From Lampris incognitus (Eukaryota; Chordata; Actinopteri; Lampriformes; Lampridae), in contig NC_079223.1 in assembly GCF_029633865.1 (NCBI RefSeq), positions 32,924,923 to 32,988,922 of the forward strand: a DNA stretch of 64,000 nucleotides. The letters are read 5' to 3'. The notes under the pieces were generated by a model, which was not told the DNA's origin, searched no databases, and was given only the letters and a program-made list of their open reading frames with translations. How positions within the stretch are numbered: the first letter of the stretch is position 1; each line of letters opens with the position of its first letter. Both the position numbers and the translations under genes were made by a program. Positions 10,700 to 22,864 of the stretch are shown one piece after another.

Positions 10700-12109
10700 G
10701 ACAGACCGACTGATAAAAAACCAACACAAGATATCAGATATCATCAGATGCAGGTTCAGCCAGAGGACGGTGTGAAAAAGGATTTCTACAAAACTGATTT
10801 CCAAACCGGGTCCTACAATGTAGTGGTCACCTGCTAGCCCTGGGTAGGGGGACTGGAAGCTGTGGTTTGGATGGTTTGTGGATTTGTGGCTATCTCCAAT
10901 GGATATTCCCACACAGTTCCAGTCCACGAAGCCTCGGTTTCAGATGAACGGGACTTGCTGATCTCCTTCCTCCTCAGTCGAAGAATTGCCCTGAGGTCCC
11001 TTTGGGATGGGATTTGAACCTCACACACAAGAAATCATAAACAGAGAAAAAGATCCGTTTCAGGGTTTGCTGAAAACTCCCTTTTTAAGCCGTACAAAAT
11101 TAAACCTGTGATTTAGGAAGATGTTTGAATCATAGTTTCATTTCATGACAGGGTGGGCAAACAGGACAGGTCATCATAGTTGTAGAAATGTGTATTTTTC
11201 TGAAACCGTGTGTTTAATCATGACATCAAGGCAGGTAGTCGCCCATTTGATTTCATGGTGTAAAGGACAGGTTTGTCATGGAGGTCGATTAATAATGAAT
11301 CCCTGAAGGCTGATGGAGACACACAGAGGATGTTTGCCAGTGTATTGTTCCTCATTCATACACACAAGACAGATAAATGTCTTATAGACTGGACTGGAAC
11401 ATGACCCAGTAAGACTGCAGACAGATTCACCACCTCCATCCACCACCTGTTTACTGGGAAACAAATTAAATCGATGAATTGAACAAAGTGAATGAAAAGG
11501 AATCAAAACAAACCATTAGGCTTAGATATATTTTTTTAATATTATTATGTGGGTGTCTCATAAATGTGAATATTAGTAGATCTTGTTTTTAATAAAACAA
11601 AAATATCCACATTTAGAAATAAAGTTTTTTTCCCAAATTATAAAGCCAGCCATCTAATCGTTTGGCCAGCCTTGGAATTTAACCCAGTGAACAGACATCC
11701 CCACAACATCTCTGTGTTCTCCAAGCAGCCTTTGTTATCAGGATGGGTTATCAGGAAGCTGGTGAACAACAGAATTCTGTCAAAATCACTAAAATCAATC
11801 AACCAACATGAGATTTCAGCACAGAAGGCCAGGGGACTTTTTTCAGTTTTAGATCACATTTTTGAAACAGTTTGGACCTTGACTACTACTAAATACATCC
11901 ATCACCACGTCTGAATCTGTTCCCAGGTGGTGACTTTAGTAGGCAAGATTGTTCAAAACCCAAACGCCAACACTGGTGCAGAGGTTAGTGATCCCCTGAG
12001 GTTCATGATCCCCTGATGGAGTTAGGGTTGGTCAATATGGAAAATATTATAACAATAACCACAGCAATTTTTCTCGATACACATAGTAAAAGTTTCATGT
12101 TTAAGGCTC
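10700..12109. other. Non-coding stretch 3' of the Zic gene
   Basis: It must contain the Zic 3' untranslated region. An AATAAA-type signal is present near 11591-11597 but cannot be tied to the transcript. About 10835-11030 looks like a separate moderately GC-rich repeat that I do not recognise. No coding domain was seen. Confidence 0.35.
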
Positions 12110-12660
12110 CATCCATCCATTATCCAAGCCGCTTCTCCCAATCGGGGTCACAGGATGCTGTAATCTATCCCAGCAGTCATTCGGCAGCAGGCGGGGAGAC
12201 ACCCTGCAAAGGACATGTTTAAGAACATGTTTAAGGATCCAGCTGAGGTTCATGACGTTGAAGTGCTTGGTAATGTAAAATATAATATCAGACCAAAACT
12301 AGTTTATCAGATAATACTCCCTCAGATATCCCACACCTCATTTTGTGAGAAATTTTAGAAGTTTAGACAACAAAATTGTATATTATGTTATGTCCTCTGC
12401 GTGGAGTTTGCATGTTCTCCCCATGTCTGCGTGGGTTTCCTCTGGGTGCTCCAGTTTCCTCCCACAGTCGAAAGACATGTAGGTCAGGTGAATCGGCCAT
12501 ACTAAATTGTCCCTAGGTGTGAATGTGTCGGCCCTGTGATGGTCTGGCGCCCTGTCCAGGGTGTCTACCCACCTGCCGCCCAATGACTGCTGGGATACTC
12601 CCCAGCATCCCGCGACCCTGAGCAGGATAAGCAGTTTGGATAATGGATGAATGGCTGTTA
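12110..12660. repeat. Two family-A repeat copies in opposite orientation
   Basis: 12110-12225 is a forward copy and about 12395-12660 a longer reverse copy of family A, about 170 bp apart. The reverse copy includes the block GGAGTTTGCATGTTCTCCCC and GTCCCTAGGTGTGAATGTG. The pair could fold into a hairpin. Confidence 0.6.
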
Positions 12661-14049
12661 TGTTAATATCTGAATTTCATCCTGATACAAAAGCAGTGAA
12701 AGTGGATAAATGATAATATTCAATTGTTGCCCGGCCCTAACTCTAAGAAGTGTTGGTCAGTCGAGAACAAGCCCAAGAGATTTACTTCAAATCTCCATTT
12801 ACGGTTTCATGTGATCTTTCATGAATGAATTGATGAAGTGCAGAAATGCTGTCAAAGGTTCAGTTAGATGTCCGGTGCTGTAAATGTCTTTCTGGCCTTC
12901 TGTGACAAATCACACTGTAGAAATATATTAATTTAACCCTGAACAGCCCCAATAAGTTCTGACATTTACGTTCAGTATCATGCAAAAACTGAGGCCGTCA
13001 TCTGTGAGACCAGTTTAACAGAGAATTTAGCGGTTAAAATATTCATCTTTACGACACACACTGTTCTGTTTCTATCAGTTTTCCTTCTGCAGATGACGTT
13101 CTGGTTACATCATGTCTTTGTTTCTTGGACAAATCGTGTCTCGATGCTCTTCGGTGATGGAGTCCTGTCAGCTGTGTTTGATGCCATTTAATGTCATTTA
13201 ATGGATCTCCTCTTGAGTCCAGTTAGTTGTCGGTCTTCAGTCCTGCTGATCGAGATGTGAGATATAACAAGATGACTCTTTACTCTGTTTATACTTGGCA
13301 CAAAAATGTGTATTAAGTAAATCTTATACCAATCTGATTTAGTCAAACCACATAAAAAATCCAAGTGTAAATGGACCCAAGGCACATTGAAGAAGGATTT
13401 CAATCCGATTGCTGAAAGACTTCATTAGTCTGGACAATATTTACACTGACTGCGTCCGGATTGTCCCTTTCAGTTTTGGTACCAAGTCTGGTCTGGTTGA
13501 GGCGGGTTAAGCAGACTGAACCAGAAGACAGGTTAGTTTTAATAGCAACAGTTTTTACTAAAAACACGGCTATAGAAGAACAGATCATTTCCAAGTTGGG
13601 TTTTCATTAGCTTTGAAGACTTTGACATATTGAGGTGCTTTTTTAGATTGACTGAGGATTTTAAAGTAAAACCTGATCTAGAATAAAACTTGAGATCAGG
13701 CCAGACCAGCGTGATGTTAATAATGTCCATTACAACAGAAGCTTCAGGATGGAGTGAAAACAGATATCAAGTCATCGTTGTGTGACTGACTGGTTGATGT
13801 TTTTCCTCTCATAAAGGCACAAACAAGTAAACACAACAAACAAAATGACCATAAGTCAACTGGTTTCTCCCGTTTCATAGATTTAAACCAAATTTTTTTT
13901 TCTCACTTTCATCTGTAGTTGTTGTCGTTAAAACAGATTTTACTTCTGGTTCATTCTGTTTCCTCCTCCAACAGATAAAACTTGGTGCTGGTTATCCTGT
14001 ATAGTGAATGGGGTCTAAAATTGATTTTAGCAGGTTTTGAATAATCTTG
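12661..14049. other. Non-coding stretch
   Basis: No domain-bearing frame, splice-supported exon or named repeat was found. A regulatory role for the Zic pair is possible but nothing in the sequence itself shows it. Confidence 0.3.
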
Positions 14050-14190
14050 GCCGTGTGATGGCCTGGTGGCCTGTCCAGGGTGTCTCCCTGCCTGCTGCCC
14101 CATGACTGCTGGAATAGGCTCTAGCATCCCCGTTACCCTGAGAGCAGGATAAGCGATTCAGATAATGGATGGATGGATGAATAATCTTGT
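14050..14190 (-). repeat. Dispersed repeat family A, reverse copy
   Basis: It contains GTGATGGCCTGGTGGCCTGT through CAGATAATGGATGGATGG, the reverse-strand form of family A seen at 12395-12660. Confidence 0.6.
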
Positions 14191-14863
14191 CATTTGCTGA
14201 CTGGTCTTGGATGCTTGTATTGGCCATCACCTTCTGTCGGTCCAAAGTGTTGGTTCTGAGCCAGCTAACTCTGGCTGGGTACAGTGGTGGAGGAGGTCCA
14301 TTCAGATGTACTGTTAGCCTAAATATTGTCCAGCAAATTGGCTTTAACAGACACCGGGACACAGCAGAAGGTGAAACAAGGGTTATAAATCACCTTTAAC
14401 ATCTCAGAGTGCGTCCACACCAACATGGATGAATTTGAAAATGCATCTTTTTCTCTGCTGGTTTTCCATCTACAAAAAAATGGTTTCCTGTAGACCTTTT
14501 TCATGGCCAGTGTACTTCTGTTTTGTCATAGTAGGATAAAGATGGTTCATCCTATTGCCCGTAATGTTAAAAAGCCAACTTTCTGTTGCCTTCGATTTTG
14601 TCTGTGACCACTTATTTTGTGTTTCAACACATCATGTACCACAAAACAATTGTTGTTATTGACATGTGTTTATGTTTCTGTTGTCAGACAACTAAATCAA
14701 CAAAAAAGTAATTTGATCAAAGGTCGCACAATGCTAACTGGCTAATCAAGGCTAATGGTAATTTCTGGGCTGTGCATCTTGTGACCCTTAATAAAATCAC
14801 TTTGTTTCTAGCCATGCTGTTGTCTGACAACAGAAACATAAAGACATGTGAATGACAACACCT

Positions 14864-14920
14864 ACTACTACTACTACTTTCGGCTGCTCCCGTTAGGGGT
14901 CGCCACAGCGGATCATTCGA
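14864..14920 (-). mobile_element. Short retroposed SINE-like stub with 14 bp target duplication
   Basis: A 57 bp insert (ACT repeat tail, then TTTCGGCTGCTCCCGTTAGG) is flanked by perfect 14 bp copies of GAATGACAACACCT at 14850-14863 and 14921-14934. A duplication of this length is typical of LINE-driven retroposition. The simple-repeat tail at the left end suggests a minus-strand, 5'-truncated copy. Confidence 0.65.
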
Positions 14921-14934
14921 GAATGACAACACCT

Positions 14935-16146
14935 GTATTGTGTTATACGCTGTTGTTGAAGCACAAAGTGATCACAGACAGAATAGAAGGCGACAGATAA
15001 TTGGCTTTTTAACATTGTGGGTGGGATAAGGGAAGAACTGATCTTTACCCTTCTTTGACAAACAGAGGCACGTAGGCCATGTTTGTGAAAAAAGGTCTAA
15101 CATTTTTATTGTTTCAGCATTTCAATGTGGATGGCAACCTTTATGATAATTGCAAAACACTAACATGGACAAAAAACTTTCTACTCATTTTCAACGTTAA
15201 AACAAAATGGCATTTTCAAATTTCTCCTGATTAGTGTGGACATAGTCTACACTCTTTTTCCCCCGGAGAGCAGCACCATGTCGCACCATAGGCATTGGTT
15301 TAATGTTAATTTAATGGTTTCTTGTTTAGTTTAGGAGAGAGACATTTATTTTCATCAGTGGTCATAAGTACTCAAGAGTATTTAACCCCCTTCAAAATCT
15401 TTGTTTATGGAGACAGTGTCAGCGGATAAGATTACCTCAAATAGAAACACAATGGTGGAATAAATTCACAGACACATTCACTGCCATGAGGATAAGGAGT
15501 AAAACGAATGTCCGTGAAACAGATTTTCATTCTTAAAGGGATCCTCTGAGGAAATGTGGAGATGGAGGAGATGTGGAGATGGATGAAATGTGGAGATGGA
15601 GGAGTCTCAGGCCTTGACTGCCTTTCAGTGGCACATGAGTTGAGACTACATAGAGCGTATCTGGTCTTTCTTTTCAGAAACTCGAAAGGCATACACATGA
15701 AAGCTGAGGTTAAACAAGTGCTCTTCAGAAAGGTGTCGGTCGGTGTGAGGGTGTGACACGCTCATGTCCACGGCCTCATATCCATGCTGGGCAGCTCAAC
15801 AGAGAAGGCTTTTTTTTTTTTTAGGAGACTGAATTGATGTTGTCTTCGGCAGCCGTCATTTCCTTTGTGCTAAAATGGCGACAGAAAGCCAAAATACATC
15901 AAATAAACATCCGGCTCCATCTAATTCATCTCTGCTCAGCGGAGAGGATAAAGGAGGAGTGCGGGAGAGAAATATGGGGACATAAGGGCAATAAGAAAAG
16001 GTCAATCCCACAATGTTGTCAGGATGTGGATCAAACCCATTTAGTTTACACCAGGAAAACAAAACCGAATTTTATCTTCCTGTGTAAACCTTTCAAACCT
16101 GTACGCCTGGACCATACCTTTCAATGTGACTGTATTGTTTTACAAA
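14935..16146. other. Non-coding stretch
   Basis: No gene was recognised. A short GGAGATG-type imperfect tandem repeat occurs at 15557-15605. Confidence 0.3.
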
Positions 16147-16236
16147 TTGTGTGTATGTGTGTGTGTGTAAGTGTAAGTGTGTGTATGTGTGTACTTGTTG
16201 GATTGAAAATGGAAAATGCTCCCAGATCCAGTGTGT

Positions 16237-16300
<64 letters not shown>

Positions 16301-16413
16301 GCGTGTTAGCTAGCGTACATGGATGGGTGCAAAGAATAACAGTGCTCCAGCATCCCATATATACATTAGTGTGTGTTGTGAGTGAGTGTGTGTGTGTGTG
16401 TGTGTCCTGTGTA
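16147..16413. repeat. (GT)n microsatellite cluster
   Basis: Interrupted GT tracts lie at 16147-16196, 16231-16296 and 16371-16405, the middle one being the longest. All open frames across them are low-complexity artefacts. Confidence 0.85.
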
Positions 16414-17250
16414 ATATGTTGAACACTTGCCATATAGAGATATGAGACTGCGTTTACCTCTGAATGCTTATTATTACTGTTTCTTGCTGTGCGTGTGTCC
16501 ATCTGTATGTATGACAAGCTGGCCTATACCTGCTGCGCGGTTGTAATATTTTATGAGTGAGTATTATTGTGTTCAAATCTATTTTCCCATGTTTCCTTAT
16601 TGACTCATTAAAACTTAGTATACAAAAGATGTGCCGTGTTTGACTGACTCACTTTCACACATTTACTGACATGACAGAAAATCTGTTGCTGTTTAATATC
16701 TACCAGTGATACGTGTATATTATGTCAGGTACATGACCTCTGAACTCTCAAGTACACAAAAACAGGAGGTTTAAGTTGTGTGTTTTAAAAATGAGTCCAT
16801 CTAAAAAGGCTTGAGTGGATGTCATGAGGGTACATTTCTCAAAAGATGTGCGTTGAAAAAAAATTAAATCCTACATCATGTATAAAAGTACATAACCTGT
16901 AAAGTAGTTGATTTGCCTTTTATATGGTGAAATATATGAATTTAAAATTTATTATGCAATAACAGAAGCAGCTAACTGTTAGCTACTGTAAAGAGACTGC
17001 TGGCGTTTCTACTCCACATTCGTTCATACTGGACTCCATGTTGGATGTACAGCCACAATCTGTTGAGTGAAGCCACACAGTATGGATTGTGCTGAAAAGT
17101 TTTTATATGGACTAACCCTTCTGGCCAGATGTTCAGTGATAACGTCATCGGGTGTATAAGATGGCAAACTTTACATTGACATTTACATTTAAATTTACAA
17201 TTACTTGTTCACAGACACTTTGATCCAAAGTGACTTACACGAGAGCCAGA
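16414..17250. other. Non-coding stretch with a LINE/SINE tail
   Basis: This stretch is mostly AT-rich. At about 17175-17250 it has the reverse form of a very common fish repeat tail (TTTGATCCAAAGTGACTTAC), whose other orientation is seen at 34095-34170. Confidence 0.4.
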
Positions 17251-17258
17251 TGTTACCA

Positions 17259-17432
17259 TATATCATATCATAGTAGTACGATATGAAGTTGTAGTAGTAG
17301 TAGTAGTAGTAGTAGTAGTACATTTGCTACATAGTAATCATATCATAGTAGTACTATATGAAGTTGTAGTAGTAGTACATTTGCTACACTGTAATCATAT
17401 CATAGTAGTACTATATTAAGTAAAAAGTAGTA
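17259..17432. repeat. Tandem repeat of about 75-90 bp with (GTA)n core
   Basis: Three imperfect units of ATCATATCATAGTAGTA, an ATGAAGTTGTAGTAG core and CATTTGCTAC follow each other. They differ mainly in the number of GTA triplets (longest at 17288-17320). The unit ends directly at the Tc1 element. Confidence 0.75.
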
Positions 17433-17435
17433 GTA

Positions 17436-18319
17436 CAGTTAAGGTAAAAATTATTAGCCCCCAAGGAACTATGGAACATTTCCCTAAAATTCTGCCCAAT
17501 GTTCGCATCATTCATAAAACGTTACATAGTAAAACATTCATCAATTTTAAGGCCCCTATTTGGTACATTTTGGAATGTAAAATAAATCTTCAGGTTTGCT
17601 TTACACCAAATGTAGTTTCACAGTGTCTAGAACAGCTGTACGTTGCATCATTGCAAAGCACAAGGAGACAAATTCTGTTAGAAACAAACCTGGGCGTGGT
17701 CGAAAGAGCAAGATTTCAAAAAACTTTGGAGAGGAAAATAGTCAGAGATTTCAACAACAATCCCCAGATCTCTGCCCAGATTATTATTGCTGAACTGGCC
17801 TCTTCTGGACTTGATGCTTCAAGGAAGACTGTTGTGAGGGCTCGTCATCGTGGTGGGCTTCGAGGTCATCATCCAAGTAAAGCTCCATTGCTCACACAGC
17901 GGCACATCCAAGCCAGACTGAAGTTTGCCCGTGAACATTTGAAACATGGGCATGAGTTTTGGAAGTCTGTCCTTTGGTCTGATGAGACTAAACTTGAGCT
18001 GTTTTGGCACATGGATGCTGCTTTTGTTTTGCGAAGGAAGGGAGAGGCCTTCAACCCCAAAAACACAGTTGCCACAGTAAAACATGGTGGTGGGAGCATA
18101 ATGCTGTGAGGCCGTTTTGCTGCTTCAGGCACAGGGAACATTGTTTGGGTGGATGGAATCATGAATAAAGAAGATTATGTTGACATTTTGAAGGATAATG
18201 GAAAGAAATCTGCTGCCAGTCTAGCTTTAGGCCGCTGCTGGGTCTTCCAGCAAGACAATGACACGAAGCATACACCCAAGTTGGTCCAAAACTTTTTGAA
18301 GGAAATGCTATGAAAATTC
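17436..18319 (+). mobile_element. Tc1-like DNA transposon, 3'-truncated, with inactive transposase
   Basis: The left terminus reads CAGTTAAGGTAAAAATTATT after a TA at 17434-17435. Two frames encode a Tc1 transposase: a helix-turn-helix region (about 17600-17790), then a catalytic region with LWSDETKLEL (first Asp) and, after a TGA near 18107, VFQQDND (second Asp, about 18245). The segment that should carry the third acidic residue and the right terminus is missing. The element stops where the foldback structure begins at 18320, so it was truncated by or fused to it. Confidence 0.8.
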
Positions 18320-18360
18320 TCTGTGTTAATGGTAATAAGTCATTTAAATTAAAACATGCG

Positions 18361-18480
18361 AGATGATGCAGTTGGCGAACACATGTAGTATGAGGGTGGG
18401 TGTTTGAATTAAAATAGGGATCACTTGGCCACTAAATTGGGAGAAGAAAGGGAAAAATCAGAAATAAATTTATAGGAAAA
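18361..18480 (+). mobile_element. SINE-like insert (family B) with 14 bp target duplication
   Basis: This 120 bp insert lies in the left foldback arm and is absent from the right arm. It is flanked by AATTAAAACATGCG at 18347-18360 and 18481-18494. The core (GTTGGCGAAC ... CCACTAAATTGGGAG) reappears in reverse at 59820-59925. The A-rich right end suggests retroposition on the plus strand. It inserted after the foldback duplication formed. Confidence 0.65.
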
Positions 18481-19644
18481 AATTAAAACATGCGACAACT
18501 CAAAGATTTTCTCTAAAGTGAGGGATGAAACAAGGTTGCCTTGTTTCTGTTTTTTTTTTTTCCTCCTGCTGGCTCAGGTTTTTTGCCATTGTATATTAAA
18601 TCCAGTAGGTTAGAAGGTTCTGTTGCTTATCATAATCTTATAAGTCAGTTGGCAGATGATACATTATTTCTTAAAAATGCCTCTCACGTAGAATCACCTA
18701 TAAAGATAATTGATTTTTTTGATTTTTTTTGATTGAGTAAATCAATAATCAAGATTATTGATTATTGATTTACTCGAGCTTCAGGTTTAGGAATGATAGA
18801 GGGACCGCTCAGGTTGTGCGGTTTGGAGCCAAAGCAAGAGAGGCAAGATTGAGATGGCTTGGACATAGGTGAAGTAGAGATGCTGGGGTTGCTTCACTGA
18901 AGCCATAAAAAACAATAAGGCTGTCCATACTCTTTTTCATAGGGAGTTTACCACTTCTCCATAGGTGGCAGCTGACTGGCTCCAGTTTGATCAGAATATT
19001 CCATGGAAAAAAGCTGGACAAAAAAGTTAGATGTCTCACAAACAAATATGATTTACAGGTGCAGGAAAAAAATAAAATAAAACAACAACAACAAGAAAAA
19101 CTGACGCCAAGCAGGAATCGACTCCTTTCAATAGTTGCCGCAGCTTGTTTTAGCTCGGTTTGTTGAATCCATCGCATTTGGGTCACAGACGCCAACAGTC
19201 TGTTTTTAGCGCCAGCAAAGATTCTGCAGCAAATAAATTACGAGTTACTGCTGGGTCACAGTGTGATATGGTCATCCTAAATTTCTGACACTGTCAGACT
19301 TTTGTCCAAGGTGGTTGGTCACAAGACCGTAATATCGGCCGTTTTTGAACCTGTATCACAGTGAAAGCGGACAAATCGCACAGGCTTTAGGAAGAAACTA
19401 AAGTAAAAATTCAGGTAAGGTTGTTTTTTAAAGATATAAATATCTTCAGAGTTTGACTGAACTTGCAAAAAAGAAACAAAAACAAACAAATAAATAAATA
19501 AAACGTAGTATGTCTCTGTTTTTACCTTTCAGCTTGAACTGAGCGATATGGCCCAGTTTAAACTTGAACGTACTTGTTTAGAAATGAAAAGAATTGTTTA
19601 AACCCAATTTGGAAAAACGGGGAAATAGCGCCCTCTGCTTGCCA

Positions 19645-19806
19645 GGTGCGCGAGTGCGCGCGACGTGTATGCGTACATGCACGCGTACGTGTACGCGCGT
19701 CTTCGCGCGTGCGCAGAGCTGAATTTCGATGCGCATGCGCGAACGACGAGCGCGTGTACGTGTGCTTGCGCGTGTACGTGTGCTTGCACGTACGCATACA
19801 CGTCAC
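19645..19806. other. Alternating purine/pyrimidine, CpG-rich tract (Z-DNA-prone)
   Basis: About 160 bp consists almost wholly of CG, TG, CA and TA steps (for example GTATGCGTACATGCACGCGT and GCGTGTACGTGTGCTTGCGC). It has many CpGs in an otherwise AT-rich neighbourhood. Such alternation favours left-handed Z-DNA. It sits at the inner edge of the foldback core. Confidence 0.6.
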
Positions 19807-20364
19807 GCTGTCCAGCTTTTTTCCATGGAATATTCTGATCAAACTGGGACCAGTAAGCTGCCACCTATGGAGAAGTGGTAAACTCCCTATGAAAAAGAGT
19901 ATGGACAGCCTTATTGTTTTTTATGGCTTCAGTGAAGCAACCCCAGCATCTCTACTCCACCTATGTCCAAGCCATCTCAATCTTGCCTCTTGCTTTGGCT
20001 CCAAACCGCACAACCTGAGCGGTCCCTCTATCATTCCTAAAACTGAAGCTCGAGTAAATCAATAATCAATAATCTTGATTATTGATTTATTCAATCAAAA
20101 AATAAATTCAATAATCTTTATAGGTGATTCTACCGGAGAGGCATTTTTCAGAAATAATGTATCATCTGCCAACTGACTTATAAGATTATGATCAGCAACA
20201 GAACCTTCTAACCTACTGGATTTAATATACAATGGCAAAAAACCTGAGCCAGCAGGAGGAAAAAAAAAACAGAAACAAGGCAACCTTATTTCACCCCTCA
20301 CTTTAGAGAAAATCTTTGAGTTGTCGCATGTTTCAGTTTAACTGAGTTATTACCATTAACACAG

Positions 20365-20785
20365 ATGTAGCGCTCCCCTCAACAGTTATATTAATAAGGG
20401 CAGGGCTTTTGGGTTCTTTTAATAAATTTTAACCCTGATTAACTCAGTTTTAATTATTGTCCTGGATCCCTTTTTACAGTACACACCTGCAGTTTTTTAA
20501 ACCTACCTATTATGAACTTACCTTTAAAGTTATGGTTTTAATAAAGATTTCTAACCAAATGTGTCTGTATGTCTCCTTCAATATGAAATCATTCTCTCTA
20601 AGCAGGTAAGTATAATAAAATCACACAACTCAGGTTTTACAGAAAAATAATTCTCAATTAATTACTTAACTAAAAATGAGTTTTGATTTAAAATGAAAAA
20701 ATAAAATAATAATAGGAATGTTCTTCAAACTGAAATTTCCCTTTCTTCAGGAAAACCCTCTTAAGGTTTTTCAACACTCTAAGTG
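20365..20785. other. AT-rich spacer
   Basis: No gene was seen. The segment separates the foldback structure from the first LTR retrotransposon. Confidence 0.4.
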
Positions 20786-21081
20786 TGTAAGGGATTGAGA
20801 AATTGCCTTCATTAAAAGTTTAGAATACCCCCTCTATTCTTTGGATTAAATACAATGTGGGTTTACACCACCAAGTCAGTAGGTGGCGCTGCAGCACTTC
20901 TGGGGATCAGTACGAAAGAGAGCAAAGCTTCCTTAAGTCAGACCGGAAATAAACTGGCGCGGACTTGAGTGACAACGTATTTTCATCGTGCCTCTTTTTG
21001 ATTCACAGATCCACAGTGCTATTTAGCCTGTATATCATTTGCTACCGCTCCGGATATCCCCTAGGTCTGGAGCCAGTAACA
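20786..21081 (+). repeat. 5' LTR of Ty3-type element 1
   Basis: This 296 bp TG...CA-bounded repeat is matched by 27449-27748. It is followed by the primer-binding site. Confidence 0.85.
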
Positions 21082-21082
21082 A

Positions 21083-21101
21083 TTGGGGGCCCGCCCGGGA
21101 T
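21083..21101 (+). promoter_or_regulatory. Primer-binding site, tRNA-Pro type
   Basis: TTGGGGGCCCGCCCGGGAT, one base after the LTR, resembles the tRNA-Pro complement TGGGGGCTCGTCCGGGAT with two differences. This is familiar from gammaretroviruses and less usual for Ty3-type elements. Confidence 0.6.
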
Positions 21102-21222
21102 TTAGCACCGCCCAGCTGAGGAAGCAGTAACTGTGACGACGAGATCCTGGGCCCAAAGCTTCAGGGAAGACTGCTACAACACGCGTCATCCATAGAGCCA
21201 TAGCCACAGGTGTGAAGTCATC

Positions 21223-22768
21223 ATGTCAACTGTAACCCCCCGGCAGGTGCTGATATTCCAGATCCAGAAGAAACTCTCAGATTTGAGAACCAGTCAGCTA
21301 TAGGCCGTTGCAAGCGCGATTGATGATGGCAAAGGGACTTGTAATGTTAAAGACCTATGTGAACCAAAACTCTATGACTTGATTGTTAATTATGTCAGAA
21401 GTGAGAAGCTGGAAGCTATGGAAGATGAAGGTATGGCTAACCTCCTCCTCCTTGATGACATGATCAATGGGGCGATACTAGCCCAAGACATCGGAGTGGC
21501 TGAAGCTAGCCAGGCCACACCCCTCTTGATGGAAACTGAACCATACACAGACCCATCTTTCTTGAACAGAGACATCCACACGCATTCAACCTCCACGGAC
21601 AGACATTCCCACCAATCCATTCACACCAGCCAGAGGTCCCACCATGCTGATGCCAACCAAGTCCAGCCTCAACGGTGCCGGGAGTGCTCCCCTGGGTTGT
21701 GTGAACTCATCCTCCACTATCACGGATCAGGTGGTAAGGTTGGCTGATATAACTACCCTGTTTCCACGCAGAGTTTAAGGTGCATGGTGGTCAGATCTCT
21801 GATGCAGGTTCTGACATCTCATAGTAGTCTGGGTAAACAGATTGATGAGGGGTTGCGAGAAGGGTTTAGTGAGACAGAGGTCATAAGAACCATACTTAAC
21901 ATAACTAAACCTGGTGTATTCAGGGAGATGTTAATCAACAAAGATGACCTCACAGTAGATGGTTTGAAGCGGTTTCTCTGCTCCCATATAAGAGATAAAA
22001 ATGTTACTGAGCTGTTCCAAGAGTTAGGTAATGCCAGACAGCAAGACAAAGAGAGCCCACAACAGTTTTTGTACAGAATTATGGGGTTAAAGCAGCAAGT
22101 TCGTTTTGAATCACAACAGCCTGGTGCATGTTTCAGCTATGATGAAAAGCTTGTGCAGGGCACTTTCCTTCACACACTTTACCAGGGGTTAAATGAGAGA
22201 AATAGCCATGTTAGGCGTGACCTAAAGCCCTTCCTTTCAGACATGCAGGTCAGTGATGACTTTCTCTTAGAGCAGGTCACCAAATCTACCAGTGAAGAAG
22301 AAGGGAGGGTAAAAGGCCTAGGTACAACAGCCAAAACCAGACCAGTGACTGTTAGTGCAGCTCAACATGACAGTAATGAACAGACTGGCCAGACTAAACA
22401 GACTAAAGTCGACTCTGAGTTACAGGCTAACTGTGCTGCTATTCAGGAGCTGACAGCACAAGTGTCCACTTTAACCAAGCACATGGCCCAGATGGTGAAA
22501 CCCACTGAAAATGTTACTTCCAGAGGCCCAGGCTTAACTATGAAATGTCCCCAGTCATCAGTAACGGAGTCCAAGAGTAGGTGCAATGACTGTCCAAAAT
22601 GGCAATGTGAGTTGTTCCCACTGTTTTATCTGTAGCCAGACAGGACATAGGGCCATTGGCTGTCTGCAGAAGAGGATGTCGGGAAACGGGGGGAGGTCGT
22701 TGGAAAGGGGCAGCCAGCGATCTTCAGCAGCAAAGAAGCCCCCAGTAAAGGTCAAAACAACTGATTGA
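21223..22768 (+). pseudogene. Gag of Ty3-type element 1
   Basis: An ATG at 21223 opens a frame that continues, apart from stops at 21301 and 21745, to 22635 with a capsid-like helical region. A zinc knuckle CFICSQTGHRAIGC (C-x2-C-x4-H-x4-C) follows in another frame at about 22620-22675, so there is also a frameshift. Gag would form the particle shell and bind RNA. Inactive as read. Confidence 0.7.
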
Positions 22769-22864
22769 AACACACAATGTCATCAAACCTCAAGAAAACG
22801 TGTAGCCCAACTTGTTGGAAAGTGATGTATTGTTTCTTGTTCAATCAACGGCATCCCTCTCCAA

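Larger units (their letters stand above)
18320..20364. mobile_element. 2 kb foldback structure: 0.55 kb inverted arms around a 0.79 kb core
   Basis: 18320-19020 (minus an insert at 18361-18480) is the reverse complement of 19809-20364, starting TCTGTGTTAATGGTAATAA and ending at AGCTGGACA. Both arms carry the same fragment of a LINE-type reverse transcriptase, ISQLADDTLFLKNA, in mirror orientation (about 18640-18680 and 20155-20195). The core 19021-19808 differs and is not repeated. It could be a foldback transposon or an inverted duplication of an old LINE segment. No target duplication was identified. Confidence 0.65.

Noticed and set aside
15834-16517. Frames of 125-159 codons on both strands around 16 kb
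   Set aside because: They are largely translations of the GT/CA microsatellites.
17259-17432. CRISPR-like array of repeats
   Set aside because: The units are imperfect tandem copies with GTA triplets, no unique spacers, in a vertebrate genome.
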